A DNA stretch of 43,377 nucleotides, taken from positions 1 to 43,377 of the IMG/VR virus record IMGVR_UViG_3300043777_000212. The stretch is one strand, 5' to 3'. Of this stretch, positions 14,660 to 21,861 are shown piece after piece (the first letter of the stretch is position 1; the number at the start of each line of letters is the position of its first letter). The position numbers were made by a program, and so were the translations under genes. The notes beneath the pieces are model-generated. The model was not told the DNA's origin. It made no database searches and worked only from the letters and a program-made list of their open reading frames with translations. This DNA comes from a virus.

Positions 14660-15540
14660 CAGTCGATCCCCCCCTCCATGGTCTTTGCTAGTGCCTCTGC
14701 AAAAGCGGCGATTCTACGCAAACGCTCTGGTGTCAGATATTCACCGCGCCCCTCGGCTTGAGCTGGATCATAGCCGCCAGCTATCTCATCAACCCTTTCG
14801 AGATCCCGATCAAATGCCTTAGCGCCGTCGAGCAAATTCATGGTCAACGCCCAGCGCTGCTGCTTCTGTTCGGCGGCTTCTTTCGCGGCCAGTTGTTCAG
14901 CCGCTTCGAACTTCAGTTCAGCTCGATCGACTTTATCCATTAAATCGGGACGCTCGGCCGCCAGCTTTTGGCGGCGGATCGCTTCGTTACGGTCCTTGCC
15001 GATCCGCAACTCATAGTCATGGAACACTTCGGCAAGCGTCTTGCCATTCATGATCGCGTCGACACCGACCGCGTCATTGTCGACCAATGCTTTGGCTTGC
15101 TCGACCTGATCTTTCCCTGCGCCGAACATTTTGCCAAAGTAGACCCGTGGGTTCTTGATTAACTCGCCTTGTTGAGGCGAGTTTTTAGGTCTGCCTTCTT
15201 TGGAGATCCGCCCCTCTTTCTCAGCAACAGTCCAAGCACGGGCAGCAGCGACGGCACGTTGGCCGGCGGTTAGATTGCGCCGCTTGACGTTCTGCAAAAC
15301 AACCCAAGCAGTGAGATCAGTAACAGCTGGGTCGATTGGAACGTAACGCGGGACTACACCTGCAATCTCGCAACCGCGCTGGCGATTGCGACCATCAATC
15401 ACAAGTTTGCCGTCGAGGTCGGTGACGATCGGATTGGCGAGGCCGTATTGTTTGATCGAATCAGCCAGTTCCATCAACTCGACCCCACCCATCATCGGAA
15501 AGAGATTGGCTACTGGATGAGCTGGCAATAGATATCCCAT
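14659..15540 (-). CDS. ParB/Srx-fold nuclease-like protein
   Basis: A 293-residue protein. Residues about 6-60 match the ParB N-terminal fold: HPVANLFPMMGGVELMELAD, IKQYGLANPIV, and LDGKLVIDGRNRQRGCEIAG, the last resembling the G-x-NR nucleotide pocket of this fold. A long helical C-terminus (about 160-290) follows, probably for oligomerisation and DNA contact. In phages such proteins act in partition-like binding, transcription or DNA processing. There is no ParA nearby, so plasmid-style partition is unlikely. Confidence 0.85.
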   Translation of the reverse strand: MGYLLPAHPVANLFPMMGGVELMELADSIKQYGLANPIVTDLDGKLVIDGRNRQRGCEIAGVVPRYVPIDPAVTDLTAWVVLQNVKRRNLTAGQRAVAAARAWTVAEKEGRISKEGRPKNSPQQGELIKNPRVYFGKMFGAGKDQVEQAKALVDNDAVGVDAIMNGKTLAEVFHDYELRIGKDRNEAIRRQKLAAERPDLMDKVDRAELKFEAAEQLAAKEAAEQKQQRWALTMNLLDGAKAFDRDLERVDEIAGGYDPAQAEGRGEYLTPERLRRIAAFAEALAKTMEGGID

Positions 15541-15543
15541 GAC

Positions 15544-15834
15544 TCACGCCCCGGCCGGCATGGTCTCGGCCACCCTGGCACCGTAGCGCTGCCGCACCTC
15601 GAGGCGCAGCCGCCGCACCTCGGCGGGCCACGGCAACAGATCCCCCGGCGGCCAGTTCGCCTCGAACCACAGCGATGCGCGCTCGGCCGAGCTGGCCTTG
15701 CAATCGAGCCCACGGAACAACCGGATGAACAGGCGGTCGTTGCCCGCGGCCCGAATACCCAAGGTCGAGGCCGCCAGACCGCTGGCCGCGAGATAGGCCC
15801 GCGCCAGGATGACCAGTTCGCGACGCGAATACAT
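15544..15834 (-). CDS. First gene of the minus-strand unit, 96 aa
   Basis: From the ATG at 15834 (MYSRRELVILARAYLAASGL) the protein is helical and basic; a TTG two codons earlier is the alternative start. The N-terminal helices (LVILARAYLAASGLAAST) could form a DNA-binding turn, but no family was recognised. As the first gene facing the repressor-like gene across a short divergent control region, it holds a Cro-like position. That is a positional inference. Confidence 0.65.
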   Translation of the reverse strand: MYSRRELVILARAYLAASGLAASTLGIRAAGNDRLFIRLFRGLDCKASSAERASLWFEANWPPGDLLPWPAEVRRLRLEVRQRYGARVAETMPAGA

Positions 15835-15840
15835 ACGCAA

Positions 15841-15986
15841 AGAATATTCGACCGCAAGCTAACAAGTCAACCGACCGCAGGCGATGCCGGGCTGCGACTC
15901 GGAAACCTATGGTTAAGAGTGCCTTATCGCAAAAAGTGTCTAACTAAGACTAGAACGCGTTCGATTTTTGCGGTAATGGGAAATGC
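15841..15986. promoter_or_regulatory. Divergent operator-promoter region
   Basis: This 146-base gap separates the two main transcription units. It holds a near-perfect inverted repeat, TTATCGCAAAAA (15924-15935) and TTTTTGCGGTAA (15965-15976), 11 of 12 positions pairing, with the palindrome GAACGCGTTC (15953-15962) between the arms. Paired operators between divergent promoters are the usual layout of a lysis-lysogeny switch. The repressor-like gene starts 10 bases after the right arm, so autoregulation is likely. No strong -10/-35 pair could be fixed. Confidence 0.7.
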
Positions 15987-16526
15987 ATGACCTGGTCGGA
16001 AGAGGCGTTTCGCGCCCGCCTCGACGCGCGTGCCGATGAGCTCGGCAAGCCGCTGCGGCAGCTATTGATCGAGGGCGGTCTCGGCCACGATACGGTCGAC
16101 AAGGTCCCGGCTAACTCCCGGCTAGTCTCTACGTTGGAAAAGATTGCGGCAGCGGTCGGATGGACGCTTCCCGAAGTGATGGGTTTTAGTGTGCTCGCAG
16201 GACTTTCGGTAGGACTTTCGGAAAAAGCGCTTGAAGTAGCGGAACGGGTGATCGCGCTTGCACCGGTCGAGGCGCAGACGCGGCACAATCTGGTCGTGCT
16301 CCACGCCCGTCTTTATGATGCGGCGGTTGCGCGCGTTCGCGACGGCCGCCGGGTCGACGCCGAAACCTGGGTAGCCTACGAAGAAATGCTGATCGGCGAA
16401 ATCGCCCAAGCAAAGGCCGCCGCCCACCGCCCTGCCACGGCCAAGAACGGCGAAACAGCAACAAGAGCACGCTGGCGTAGGTCAGCAAGGTCAGTCCCCA
16501 CCAAACCCACGGAGCGTGATCGGTAA
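15987..16526 (+). CDS. Repressor-like helix-turn-helix protein
   Basis: A 179-residue protein with an XRE-like N-terminal half: FRARLDARADELGKPLRQLL, then a degenerate recognition helix region and LVSTLEKIAAAVGWTLPEVMG. The second half (LSEKALEVAERVIALAPVEA onwards) is helical and may dimerise. By position and fold it is the best candidate for the lysogeny repressor acting on the inverted repeats upstream. There is no LexA-like peptidase domain, so induction would not use RecA-stimulated self-cleavage. The last 45 residues are antisense to a membrane-protein gene and of low quality. Confidence 0.7.
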   Translation: MTWSEEAFRARLDARADELGKPLRQLLIEGGLGHDTVDKVPANSRLVSTLEKIAAAVGWTLPEVMGFSVLAGLSVGLSEKALEVAERVIALAPVEAQTRHNLVVLHARLYDAAVARVRDGRRVDAETWVAYEEMLIGEIAQAKAAAHRPATAKNGETATRARWRRSARSVPTKPTERDR

Positions 16527-16875
16527 ACCCGGTCCCCGTTAGGATCTCCACCGCGACATAGCCGAAGATGCCGGCGAGCGCGATCGCTCCGCCGACATAA
16601 CCGCCGCTCACGCAGGCGAAGACCATCACGAACAGGGTCGCCCATATACTGTCGAGGGTCGGCGGGTGCGCCGGGCGGAAATTGGTGATGGCGAACCCGA
16701 TCGGCACCAGCACCATCGGCAACGCGATCCGGGTCAGGGTCCATTTGACGATCCGGCGCGTCCGGGTGCGCTGCCCTTCGGCATAGGCTGCCTCGAGGAT
16801 GCCACGCCATTCTGATCGCAGGCGGCCAGTTTCGGGCGAATTGTCGGGCGGTATCGGGATCGTCGTCAAAAACAC
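16186..16875 (-). CDS. Membrane protein antisense to the repressor gene
   Basis: A 229-residue frame. Residues 1-45 are soluble and basic; about 46-140 hold about four hydrophobic segments (IALPMVLVPIGFAITNF, WATLFVMVFACVSGG, IALAGIFGYVAVEILTG, WWGLTLLTYASVLLLLF). The last 85 residues are arginine- and proline-rich and overlap the repressor gene on the other strand. The hydrophobic half fills a stretch with no other gene. Its position next to the switch suggests superinfection exclusion or a lysogenic-conversion role, which is inference. Confidence 0.6.
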   Translation of the reverse strand: MFLTTIPIPPDNSPETGRLRSEWRGILEAAYAEGQRTRTRRIVKWTLTRIALPMVLVPIGFAITNFRPAHPPTLDSIWATLFVMVFACVSGGYVGGAIALAGIFGYVAVEILTGTGFTDHAPWVWWGLTLLTYASVLLLLFRRSWPWQGGGRRPLLGRFRRSAFLRRLPRFRRRPGGRRERAQPPHHKDGRGARPDCAASAPRPVQARSPVPLLQALFPKVLPKVLRAH

Positions 16876-17029
16876 CCCCCTGACGATCCGATCGGCCTGA
16901 GGCCGAATCGCTATAGCTAATTTTCTTTACCATCAGATTACAGAGGTAATCGGCAATCAGGTCAACCTCGTTCTGCGGCGATTTTTCGCCAACCGGTCGA
17001 CGTACCGCGCCAGGAGCGTACCAAGAGGC

Positions 17030-17059
17030 TTGACGGATCGAACGCGAGCGAAAAATATA
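17030..17059 (+). promoter_or_regulatory. Candidate promoter for the plus-strand lysis region
   Basis: TTGACG (17030-17035) resembles a -35 box and AATATA (17054-17059) a weak -10 with 18-base spacing, just ahead of the membrane-protein gene at 17100. The surrounding gap 16876-17099 also holds an AT-rich stretch around 16912-16945 that could drive the opposite-strand membrane gene. Consensus match is partial. Confidence 0.35.
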
Positions 17060-17099
17060 GCGAACGCAGGCGAACAACGGGTCGGAAGGAGGGGACAAA

Positions 17100-17270
17100 A
17101 TGCACTGGTCGCCCACGAGCCCGATCAACGGCCGCCTGCGACACCGGCGCCCCCGCCGCGCGTTATCATTCTATCTTGCCTGGGTCGGGATGTTGGCACT
17201 GTCAGCCGGCCTGTGGATCGCCGCCGGCTACGGGCTAACCGCAGTCGCAGTTCATCTGACCGGCCGGTGA
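17100..17270 (+). CDS. Small single-TM protein
   Basis: A 56-residue protein with a basic N-terminus (NGRLRHRRPRR), then a hydrophobic helix (ALSFYLAWVGMLALSAGLWI) and a short tail. AAGGAGGGG lies eight bases before the ATG, a near-ideal ribosome site. The arginine cluster before the helix predicts an N-in orientation. It is the first gene of the lysis-side run and could be a spanin- or antiholin-like accessory; no family identified. Confidence 0.75.
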   Translation: MHWSPTSPINGRLRHRRPRRALSFYLAWVGMLALSAGLWIAAGYGLTAVAVHLTGR

Positions 17271-17494
17271 TGCCACTCATCGTGATCGATGAGACGCTGT
17301 TTCGCGCTCTGCTCGCAGGCAGGACAGTCAAATTGCGGGGTGCCATCGCTAGCCCCGGCGAAGGCCGGGGGAACGAGATCGATCTGATCCTGGATAAGAT
17401 CGATCGGCAACGGCTGATCGACGCGGTGGTCAACACCAAGCCGCCCGATCCGCCGCAAGCGCGCGAGTTTCTATCGCGGCCTCGCCGCAAATAG
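17270..17494 (+). CDS. Small protein carrying a palindromic-element insert
   Basis: A 74-residue protein whose ATG overlaps the preceding stop (TGATG). MPLIVIDETLFRALLAGRTV and EIDLILDKIDRQRLIDAVV look like a small alpha/beta fold. Between them ASPGEGRG is encoded by a palindromic element, apparently an in-frame insertion into a surface loop. Function unknown. Confidence 0.68.
   Translation: MPLIVIDETLFRALLAGRTVKLRGAIASPGEGRGNEIDLILDKIDRQRLIDAVVNTKPPDPPQAREFLSRPRRK
17353..17370. repeat. Dispersed palindromic element (CCCCGGC-gaag-GCCGGGG)
   Basis: A perfect 7-bp inverted repeat with a GAAG loop, in frame in the 74-residue gene as SPGEGRG. The same core occurs at 18990-19007, and in the opposite orientation at 1901-1918. 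Confidence 0.88.
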
Positions 17495-17511
17495 CCGAGC
17501 AAGGACAGTAT

Positions 17512-17727
17512 ATGAAAAGCGTTAGTCTGGAAGAGTCAAAACGAGTTCATCGCAAGCCGGCCAAAGGCCAGTTCGAAGGCTCGCCACGTGACATACGGCA
17601 GGATGCAGCGGGGGCGAAGAAAGCTGGAGTCTCCCTAAAAACGTATGAGGGATCGCCAAAAGATCGGCGCCAGGACGCCGCCGGCCAGCGTCGGATGACC
17701 GGCCCAAGCCGGTCCCGATCGAAGTAG
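17512..17727 (+). CDS. Small basic protein with an internal repeat
   Basis: A 71-residue, lysine/arginine-rich protein. EGSPRDIRQDAAG (about 22-34) recurs as EGSPKDRRQDAAG (about 46-58), so it arose by internal duplication. It likely contacts nucleic acid, inferred from charge. It begins 17 bases after the previous stop and ends just before the amidase gene. Confidence 0.72.
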   Translation: MKSVSLEESKRVHRKPAKGQFEGSPRDIRQDAAGAKKAGVSLKTYEGSPKDRRQDAAGQRRMTGPSRSRSK

Positions 17728-17736
17728 TGGAACCTC

Positions 17737-18117
17737 TTGAGCTTCGTCGCCAAAGACCCCGGCTCCTTTGCCGGTCAAGCCGTAGGCTCCGGGCACTGTG
17801 TGGCCTACGTTCAGCAATCGGCCGGGGCACCCCATACCTCGCATTGGCGCCGGGGGGTGAAAGTGCGGGGCAGTGGTGCACCGGCCGGTACCGCGATTGC
17901 CACCTTTGGCGGAGCCCCGGCGCGTTACGAAAACCGTACCGACGGCTCCTCGCACGCAGCCATCTTGATCGCCGAAGACAGCGGCGGCCTGCGTGTGTGG
18001 GATCAATGGCGCGGGCATCCGGTGTCCCAGCGGACCATTCGCCACAAGGGGGGTGCAGGAACCGCCAACAACGACGGCGACAGATTTTTTGTCATCGAGA
18101 CGGATGAAACCGTGTGA
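17737..18117 (+). CDS. BPSL0067-like cysteine amidase, candidate endolysin
   Basis: A 126-residue protein resembling the BPSL0067 family, an NlpC/P60-like fold. The nucleophile is probably Cys21 in SGHCVAYVQQSAG and the general base His73 in DGSSHAAILIA, with VWDQWRGHPV after it. Such enzymes cleave peptidoglycan peptide bonds, so with the holin-like gene six bases downstream it is the best endolysin candidate. There is no signal peptide, so release would need the holin. The TTG start at 17737 is uncertain. Confidence 0.75.
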   Translation: MSFVAKDPGSFAGQAVGSGHCVAYVQQSAGAPHTSHWRRGVKVRGSGAPAGTAIATFGGAPARYENRTDGSSHAAILIAEDSGGLRVWDQWRGHPVSQRTIRHKGGAGTANNDGDRFFVIETDETV

Positions 18118-18123
18118 GAGTTA

Positions 18124-18387
18124 TTGCCCGAGCAGCCATTCAACCTACTGAAAGCCTGCTTTTGGCTGCTCGCCGCAGTCATCGGCGCCGTCATGCTGGT
18201 CGGGCTCAGCGGTACGCTCGGCTGCATGATCGGGGTGATGATTGGCACCTTCCCAGTCGGTCACTGTGCCGAAACCGGCGTAGTCCAGACGTTCCACGAT
18301 TGGTGGGCGGAAATCCTCGCTGCGGTGTTCGCGCTGCTGGCAGCCCGGAACAACCGTCCGCCCCCGCCACCACCAGAAACTGAGTAA
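18124..18387 (+). CDS. Holin-like membrane protein
   Basis: An 87-residue protein starting at TTG 18124, six bases after the amidase stop. Hydrophobic helices are ACFWLLAAVIGAVMLVGLSG and a Cys-containing TLGCMIGVMIGTFPVGHC segment, then WAEILAAVFALLAA near the end. The tail is polyproline (PPPPPPETE). Size, topology and linkage to the amidase suggest a holin, though no class can be assigned. Confidence 0.68.
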   Translation: MPEQPFNLLKACFWLLAAVIGAVMLVGLSGTLGCMIGVMIGTFPVGHCAETGVVQTFHDWWAEILAAVFALLAARNNRPPPPPPETE

Positions 18388-18434
18388 ACCCGAGCCCGCC
18401 GGGACTGCGGGCATCCACAAGAGGAGATTACATT

Positions 18435-18974
18435 ATGCCGTGGTATTATTCTGAAACGCCATTACGCACAGTAGGGGGCGGTCGTCCTGGTCACGGTCTT
18501 CCGCGTCCGCCTGGCACAACCGATCCAGGCTGGGGCGTCGAGGAGGGCGAGCATCCAATCGATCCTGAATGGGGCTGGGGCGGGTTTCCTAGTCGTCCTG
18601 GCCGTCCAATCTATCCAGTCCTGCCGCCGCGCGAAGACTGGCCAGAACTTCCTGACGACATCTGGGATAGACTGCCAATCAAACCAAGCCCCGAGCACCC
18701 GATGGTGCCTGTGCCTGAAGAACCTGAGATCGGCGGCGGACTGCCACCCGGCATCTGGCCGCCGCCGCGCCCCGAGTTTCCCGATCTCTCGGGCAAGACT
18801 CTAGCGCTGGCGCGGGTCTACGTGTCGCGCCATGTAAACTACTTGGCCTGGGTGGTGATCGACCACGCGCAGGCTAAGACCGCTTGGGATGCACTGGTGC
18901 AGCGGATCAAGGAAAAATTGCCGGCTGGAGGTGTCGGCGGACGCCCCCCAGCGCGACCGGGGCCGGCAGAGTAA
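18435..18974 (+). CDS. Proline-rich protein with a C-terminal domain
   Basis: A 179-residue protein. The first 120 residues are P/G/W/E-rich linker (PRPPGTTDPGWGVEEGEHP). The last 60 (LALARVYVSRHVNYLAWVVI, DHAQAKTAWDALVQRIKEKL) form a small folded helical domain. AGAGGAG precedes the ATG. No family recognised. Confidence 0.72.
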   Translation: MPWYYSETPLRTVGGGRPGHGLPRPPGTTDPGWGVEEGEHPIDPEWGWGGFPSRPGRPIYPVLPPREDWPELPDDIWDRLPIKPSPEHPMVPVPEEPEIGGGLPPGIWPPPRPEFPDLSGKTLALARVYVSRHVNYLAWVVIDHAQAKTAWDALVQRIKEKLPAGGVGGRPPARPGPAE

Positions 18975-18989
18975 GTCCCGGCGAAGACG

Positions 18990-19007
18990 CCCCGGCGAAG
19001 GCCGGGG
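18990..19007. repeat. Dispersed palindromic element, intergenic copy
   Basis: CCCCGGC-gaag-GCCGGGG, identical in core to 17353-17370. It sits in the 219-base gap 18975-19193, where I see no other confident feature apart from short open frames, and shows the element also occurs outside genes. Confidence 0.88.
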
Positions 19008-19193
19008 GCCGGGAAGAACCTGAGCCGCCTGAGTCACCGGAAGGACGGCGGCGGCGGCTGTTTCGTCGATGAGTGTCGAACTTGCGGCGCGGGGCCGAGC
19101 GGGAAATCGTGATCTCACCGGATCAGGTAACATCGGTGGAATCGAAGGTAGGTAGACCGCAGGGACAGGGGCGCCGCAAGATCGGAGGAGCCG

Positions 19194-19277
19194 ATGCCAA
19201 GCTTTTGGGAACTTGTGGCGCTGTTCTGTCTGATTTATTTGGCGCTGCAAGCTGCCGTCTGGTTCGACCGGAAATGA
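19194..19277 (+). CDS. 27-residue membrane mini-protein
   Basis: GGAGGAG lies a few bases before an ATG giving MPSFWELVALFCLIYLALQA plus AVWFDRK, one hydrophobic helix. Its stop overlaps the ATG of the exonuclease gene (ATGA), which argues for coupled translation. It may be a membrane regulator or mainly a translation-coupling leader. No homologue was recognised. Confidence 0.6.
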   Translation: MPSFWELVALFCLIYLALQAAVWFDRK

Positions 19278-20146
19278 CCGAGCCCGCGAATTTCCACGAG
19301 CTCCGCCGCACCGGAGTTGGCGGCTCCGACGCCCCTGCGGCGCTCGGCCTCAGCCCGTGGCGCACGCCCTACGATTTGTGGCTGGAGAAGACCGCGCAGG
19401 CTGAGCCGCTGCCGCCGTCTGAGCCGATGCTGTGGGGAGCCCTGCTCGAGCCGGTGATCGCCGCCGAGTATTGCCGGCGCACTGGGCATCAGATCGCGCT
19501 GGCACCGCCAATGCTGCGCCACCCGACGCACGCATTCATGCTCGCCCACATCGACGGGCGAGTCGATAACAGCCGCATCGTTGAGATCAAAACGACACGC
19601 ACCGCTGCCGGTTGGGGCGAAACCGGAAGCGACGAGATCCCGCTGCAATATCTCGTGCAGGTCCACCATTACCTCGTCGTCACCGGTGCTATGGTCGCCG
19701 ACGTCGCGGTGCTGATCGGCGGCCAGGATTTCCGGCTCTACCAGGTCGCCGCCGATGCCGAGATCGCCCGCACGCTGGTCGAGCAGGAATATGTGTTCTG
19801 GCGGCGCGTCGAAGACCGCGAGCCACCCGATCCGGTCAACACCACCGATGCCGTGCGCCGCTGGGGCAGCCTCACCGCAGCCGGCACCGTCGTCGCCGGT
19901 GAGCCCGAATTATACGCGGTCGAGCGCCTGCATCAAATCAAGCAGCAAACCAAGTTGCTCGAGGCCGAGGCCGATACCGCACAGCTCCAGCTGATGGCAG
20001 CGCTCGGCGAAGAAGGCGACCATCTGGTCGACGAGGCCGGCACCCTGCTCGCGACCTGGCGGCTCGACAACGGCCGCAAGGCCTATTCGGTCGCGGCAGG
20101 CGAGCCGAAGCGGCGATTTCTATTGAAGGGAACTCGTGATGGCTGA
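19274..20146 (+). CDS. YqaJ-type viral recombinase exonuclease
   Basis: A 290-residue 5'-3' exonuclease that resects double-stranded ends for the annealase encoded next. The PD-(D/E)XK fold shows TGVGGSDAPAALGLSPW (13-29), Glu59 in LLEPVIAAEY, Asp94 in AHIDGR, the E-x-K in RIVEIKTTR (101-109), and QVHHYL. A long C-terminal helix (about 200-250) is usual in the family. The ATG at 19274 is chosen over upstream frames because it overlaps the mini-protein stop and begins just before the conserved domain. Confidence 0.93.
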   Translation: MTEPANFHELRRTGVGGSDAPAALGLSPWRTPYDLWLEKTAQAEPLPPSEPMLWGALLEPVIAAEYCRRTGHQIALAPPMLRHPTHAFMLAHIDGRVDNSRIVEIKTTRTAAGWGETGSDEIPLQYLVQVHHYLVVTGAMVADVAVLIGGQDFRLYQVAADAEIARTLVEQEYVFWRRVEDREPPDPVNTTDAVRRWGSLTAAGTVVAGEPELYAVERLHQIKQQTKLLEAEADTAQLQLMAALGEEGDHLVDEAGTLLATWRLDNGRKAYSVAAGEPKRRFLLKGTRDG

Positions 20147-21323
20147 TCAACTGCCGGCCCTGCGCGCCTCGCGCCTGCCCTGGCATCCGGTCATGGAAGA
20201 ATACGGCGTGCAGAAGACCGACTGGCAAGCGCTGGTCGAGGCCGTCTTCCCTGGTGCCCAGACCCTCGACTCGATCCGGCTGGCACTCAGCTACTGCAAG
20301 CGTCGCAACCTCGATCCGTTCAAAAAGGTCATCCACATCGTCCCGGTCTGGGACAGCGAGCAGCGCAAGTATGTCGACACGATCTGGCCGGGCATCGCCG
20401 AGCTGCGCACCACGGCGTTCCGCACCCAGCAATATGCCGGCGCCGATCCGACCGAGTTCGGCGCCATCGTCGAGCAGACCTGGCAGCAGGACGCCAATAG
20501 AGCCATTAAAATCATCTATCCGGCCTGGGCACAATTGACGGTCTATCGGCTCGTCGGCGGGCAGCGCGTACCGGTGCCGGGGCCGCGCGTCTATTGGATT
20601 GAGACCTATAGCGCCGCCGGTCGTTCCGACGTACCCAACGCACGCTGGCAGCGCGCCCCATTTCAGATGCTGGAGAAGTGCGCCGAGGCCGCAGCACTCA
20701 GACGCGCGTTTCCGGAAGAGCTCGGCGACGAGCACGCACACGAGGAAGCTGGTGCCTATACCCGCGATGTGACGCCGCCCTCGCCCGATGTGGACGAGCC
20801 GAAAGCCCCTCGCACCACCGGCAACCGGGCGCTGCGGGATAAACTCGCTCGCCGGCTTTCGCCGGAAGAAGCCCCCGCGCAGGCGGGGGAACCGACCGAA
20901 CAAGAGATCGAGCGGAGCCAAACGATGCTTGAGCCCTTCGCGCAGACCTCAGGAGTGCTCGGCGCTGACCAGATCGCTAAACTGGATCCGGCGCCCCCGC
21001 CGGATAGCCCCCCGCCTTCGCGGGGGCGTCCTCGGGAGGAAGCCCCTGCGCAAGCAGGGGACGGAGATGATGTTTCCCCTTCTCCCACTCCCGAGGGCGA
21101 CACCACGATCCCCATGATCCTGCCGGCGCGCAAGCACCGGAGTTGGGATTGGCCCGGTTATGCCGCCGAGTTGATCGAGGCCGCACATCGATTGCCGCCA
21201 GACCAGATCGGCCAGTTCCGCGTCATCAACGCCAGCCAGATGAACAATCTGCGTGTCGCGCTCTCGGAGGAGTGGTCGCGCGTGCAGCAGGCGCTCGCCG
21301 AGCACGAACGAGAGGGCGCGTGA
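20139..21323 (+). CDS. bet: Bet/RecT-family single-strand annealing protein
   Basis: A 394-residue protein. Residues about 20-210 match the Bet fold: LALSYCKRRNLDPFKKVIHI, DTIWPGIAELRTTAFRTQQY, and FQMLEKCAEAAALRRAFPEE. It anneals complementary strands after resection by the upstream exonuclease, the Red-like route to concatemers. The genes overlap by eight bases. Residues about 235-320 are a disordered linker holding three palindromic elements, giving EEAPAQAG twice. The C-terminal 60 residues look like an acidic SSB- or helicase-binding tail. Confidence 0.93.
   Translation: MADQLPALRASRLPWHPVMEEYGVQKTDWQALVEAVFPGAQTLDSIRLALSYCKRRNLDPFKKVIHIVPVWDSEQRKYVDTIWPGIAELRTTAFRTQQYAGADPTEFGAIVEQTWQQDANRAIKIIYPAWAQLTVYRLVGGQRVPVPGPRVYWIETYSAAGRSDVPNARWQRAPFQMLEKCAEAAALRRAFPEELGDEHAHEEAGAYTRDVTPPSPDVDEPKAPRTTGNRALRDKLARRLSPEEAPAQAGEPTEQEIERSQTMLEPFAQTSGVLGADQIAKLDPAPPPDSPPPSRGRPREEAPAQAGDGDDVSPSPTPEGDTTIPMILPARKHRSWDWPGYAAELIEAAHRLPPDQIGQFRVINASQMNNLRVALSEEWSRVQQALAEHEREGA
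20872..20889. repeat. Dispersed palindromic element in bet (1 of 3)
   Basis: CCCCCGC-gcag-GCGGGGG, a perfect 7-bp stem, read in frame as APAQAG. Immediately upstream a degenerate CCGG...CCGG copy is visible. Confidence 0.9.
21009..21026. repeat. Dispersed palindromic element in bet (2 of 3)
   Basis: CCCCCGC-cttc-GCGGGGG, the reverse orientation of the element, read as PPSRG in the linker. Confidence 0.9.
21043..21060. repeat. Dispersed palindromic element in bet (3 of 3)
   Basis: CCCCTGC-gcaa-GCAGGGG, a perfect 7-bp stem with compensating changes in both arms relative to 20872-20889. It still encodes APAQAG. Compensated arms suggest the hairpin itself is maintained. Confidence 0.9.
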
Positions 21324-21332
21324 TCGACAGAA

Positions 21333-21527
21333 ATGGCCCGCGATCGTCTCACCTTTCGCCGACGCGATGTGACTGCAGCCATCAAAGCGGTCGAAGCCGC
21401 TGGCCACGTCGTCGCTCGCATCGAGATCGGTCAAGACGGTCGGATCACCATCTTCCCGGTAACCGGCAGCGAACCGGCCGCCGAAATTAATGAATGGAAT
21501 CAAGATCCAAGGACTGCCGCTCCCTGA
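21333..21527 (+). CDS. Small conserved-looking protein, 64 aa
   Basis: MARDRLTFRRRDVTAAIKAV, then GHVVARIEIGQDGRITIFPV, is a helix followed by two strands, a layout common in short proteins beside recombination genes of rhizobial prophages. No biochemical role is known to me. It starts nine bases after the Bet stop. Confidence 0.72.
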   Translation: MARDRLTFRRRDVTAAIKAVEAAGHVVARIEIGQDGRITIFPVTGSEPAAEINEWNQDPRTAAP

Positions 21528-21531
21528 ATAC

Positions 21532-21596
21532 TTGAGAAGAGCGTGGAGCAACATGATATAAAGCGGGCGCCGCGATGTGTCTGCACCGCAGCGCCC
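21532..21596 (+). promoter_or_regulatory. Candidate integrase-operon promoter with hairpin
   Basis: TTGAGA (21532-21537) and TATAAA (21557-21562) lie 19 bases apart. They are followed by a hairpin of GGGCGC and GCG pairing with CGC and GCGCCC around one mismatch (21565-21596). The hairpin would sit in the leader of the transcript for the 76-residue gene and integrase, where it could attenuate expression. Promoter match is partial. Confidence 0.4.
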
Positions 21597-21630
21597 TTGA
21601 CACCTGCCGAACTTGGAAGGAGTTCAGCAA

Positions 21631-21861
21631 ATGCCCGATCAAGATTTAGAGCAGCGCGTGACCGGCGCACAAGACATGATTTCCGTGAGTCGGGAGATCA
21701 TGCAGAAAGCTCGCGACCTCGGCGAAAACTACGTCAAAATGTATGAGCATGAAGTGATCTTCCGCCGCCCAAATCCGTCACCTGATGATTATGCCACGTT
21801 GCAAAGATATCGCGATATTCTTGCTGCGCTCGACGAAGCTCTCACAAAAGGAGCGCAGTGA
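21631..21861 (+). CDS. Small helical protein upstream of integrase
   Basis: A 76-residue protein, MPDQDLEQRVTGAQDMISVS onward, predicted as two or three helices with the motif PSPDDYATLQRYRDILAALD. AAGGAG lies nine bases before the ATG. Its stop overlaps the integrase ATG (TGATG), so it is coupled to it. It is smaller and more acidic than typical excisionases, so that role is only a possibility. Confidence 0.72.
   Translation: MPDQDLEQRVTGAQDMISVSREIMQKARDLGENYVKMYEHEVIFRRPNPSPDDYATLQRYRDILAALDEALTKGAQ

Noticed and set aside
14659-15540. ParB-like gene as part of a plasmid-type partition system
   Set aside because: No ParA-type ATPase and no array of parS-like repeats nearby; the integrase and attP indicate chromosomal lysogeny.
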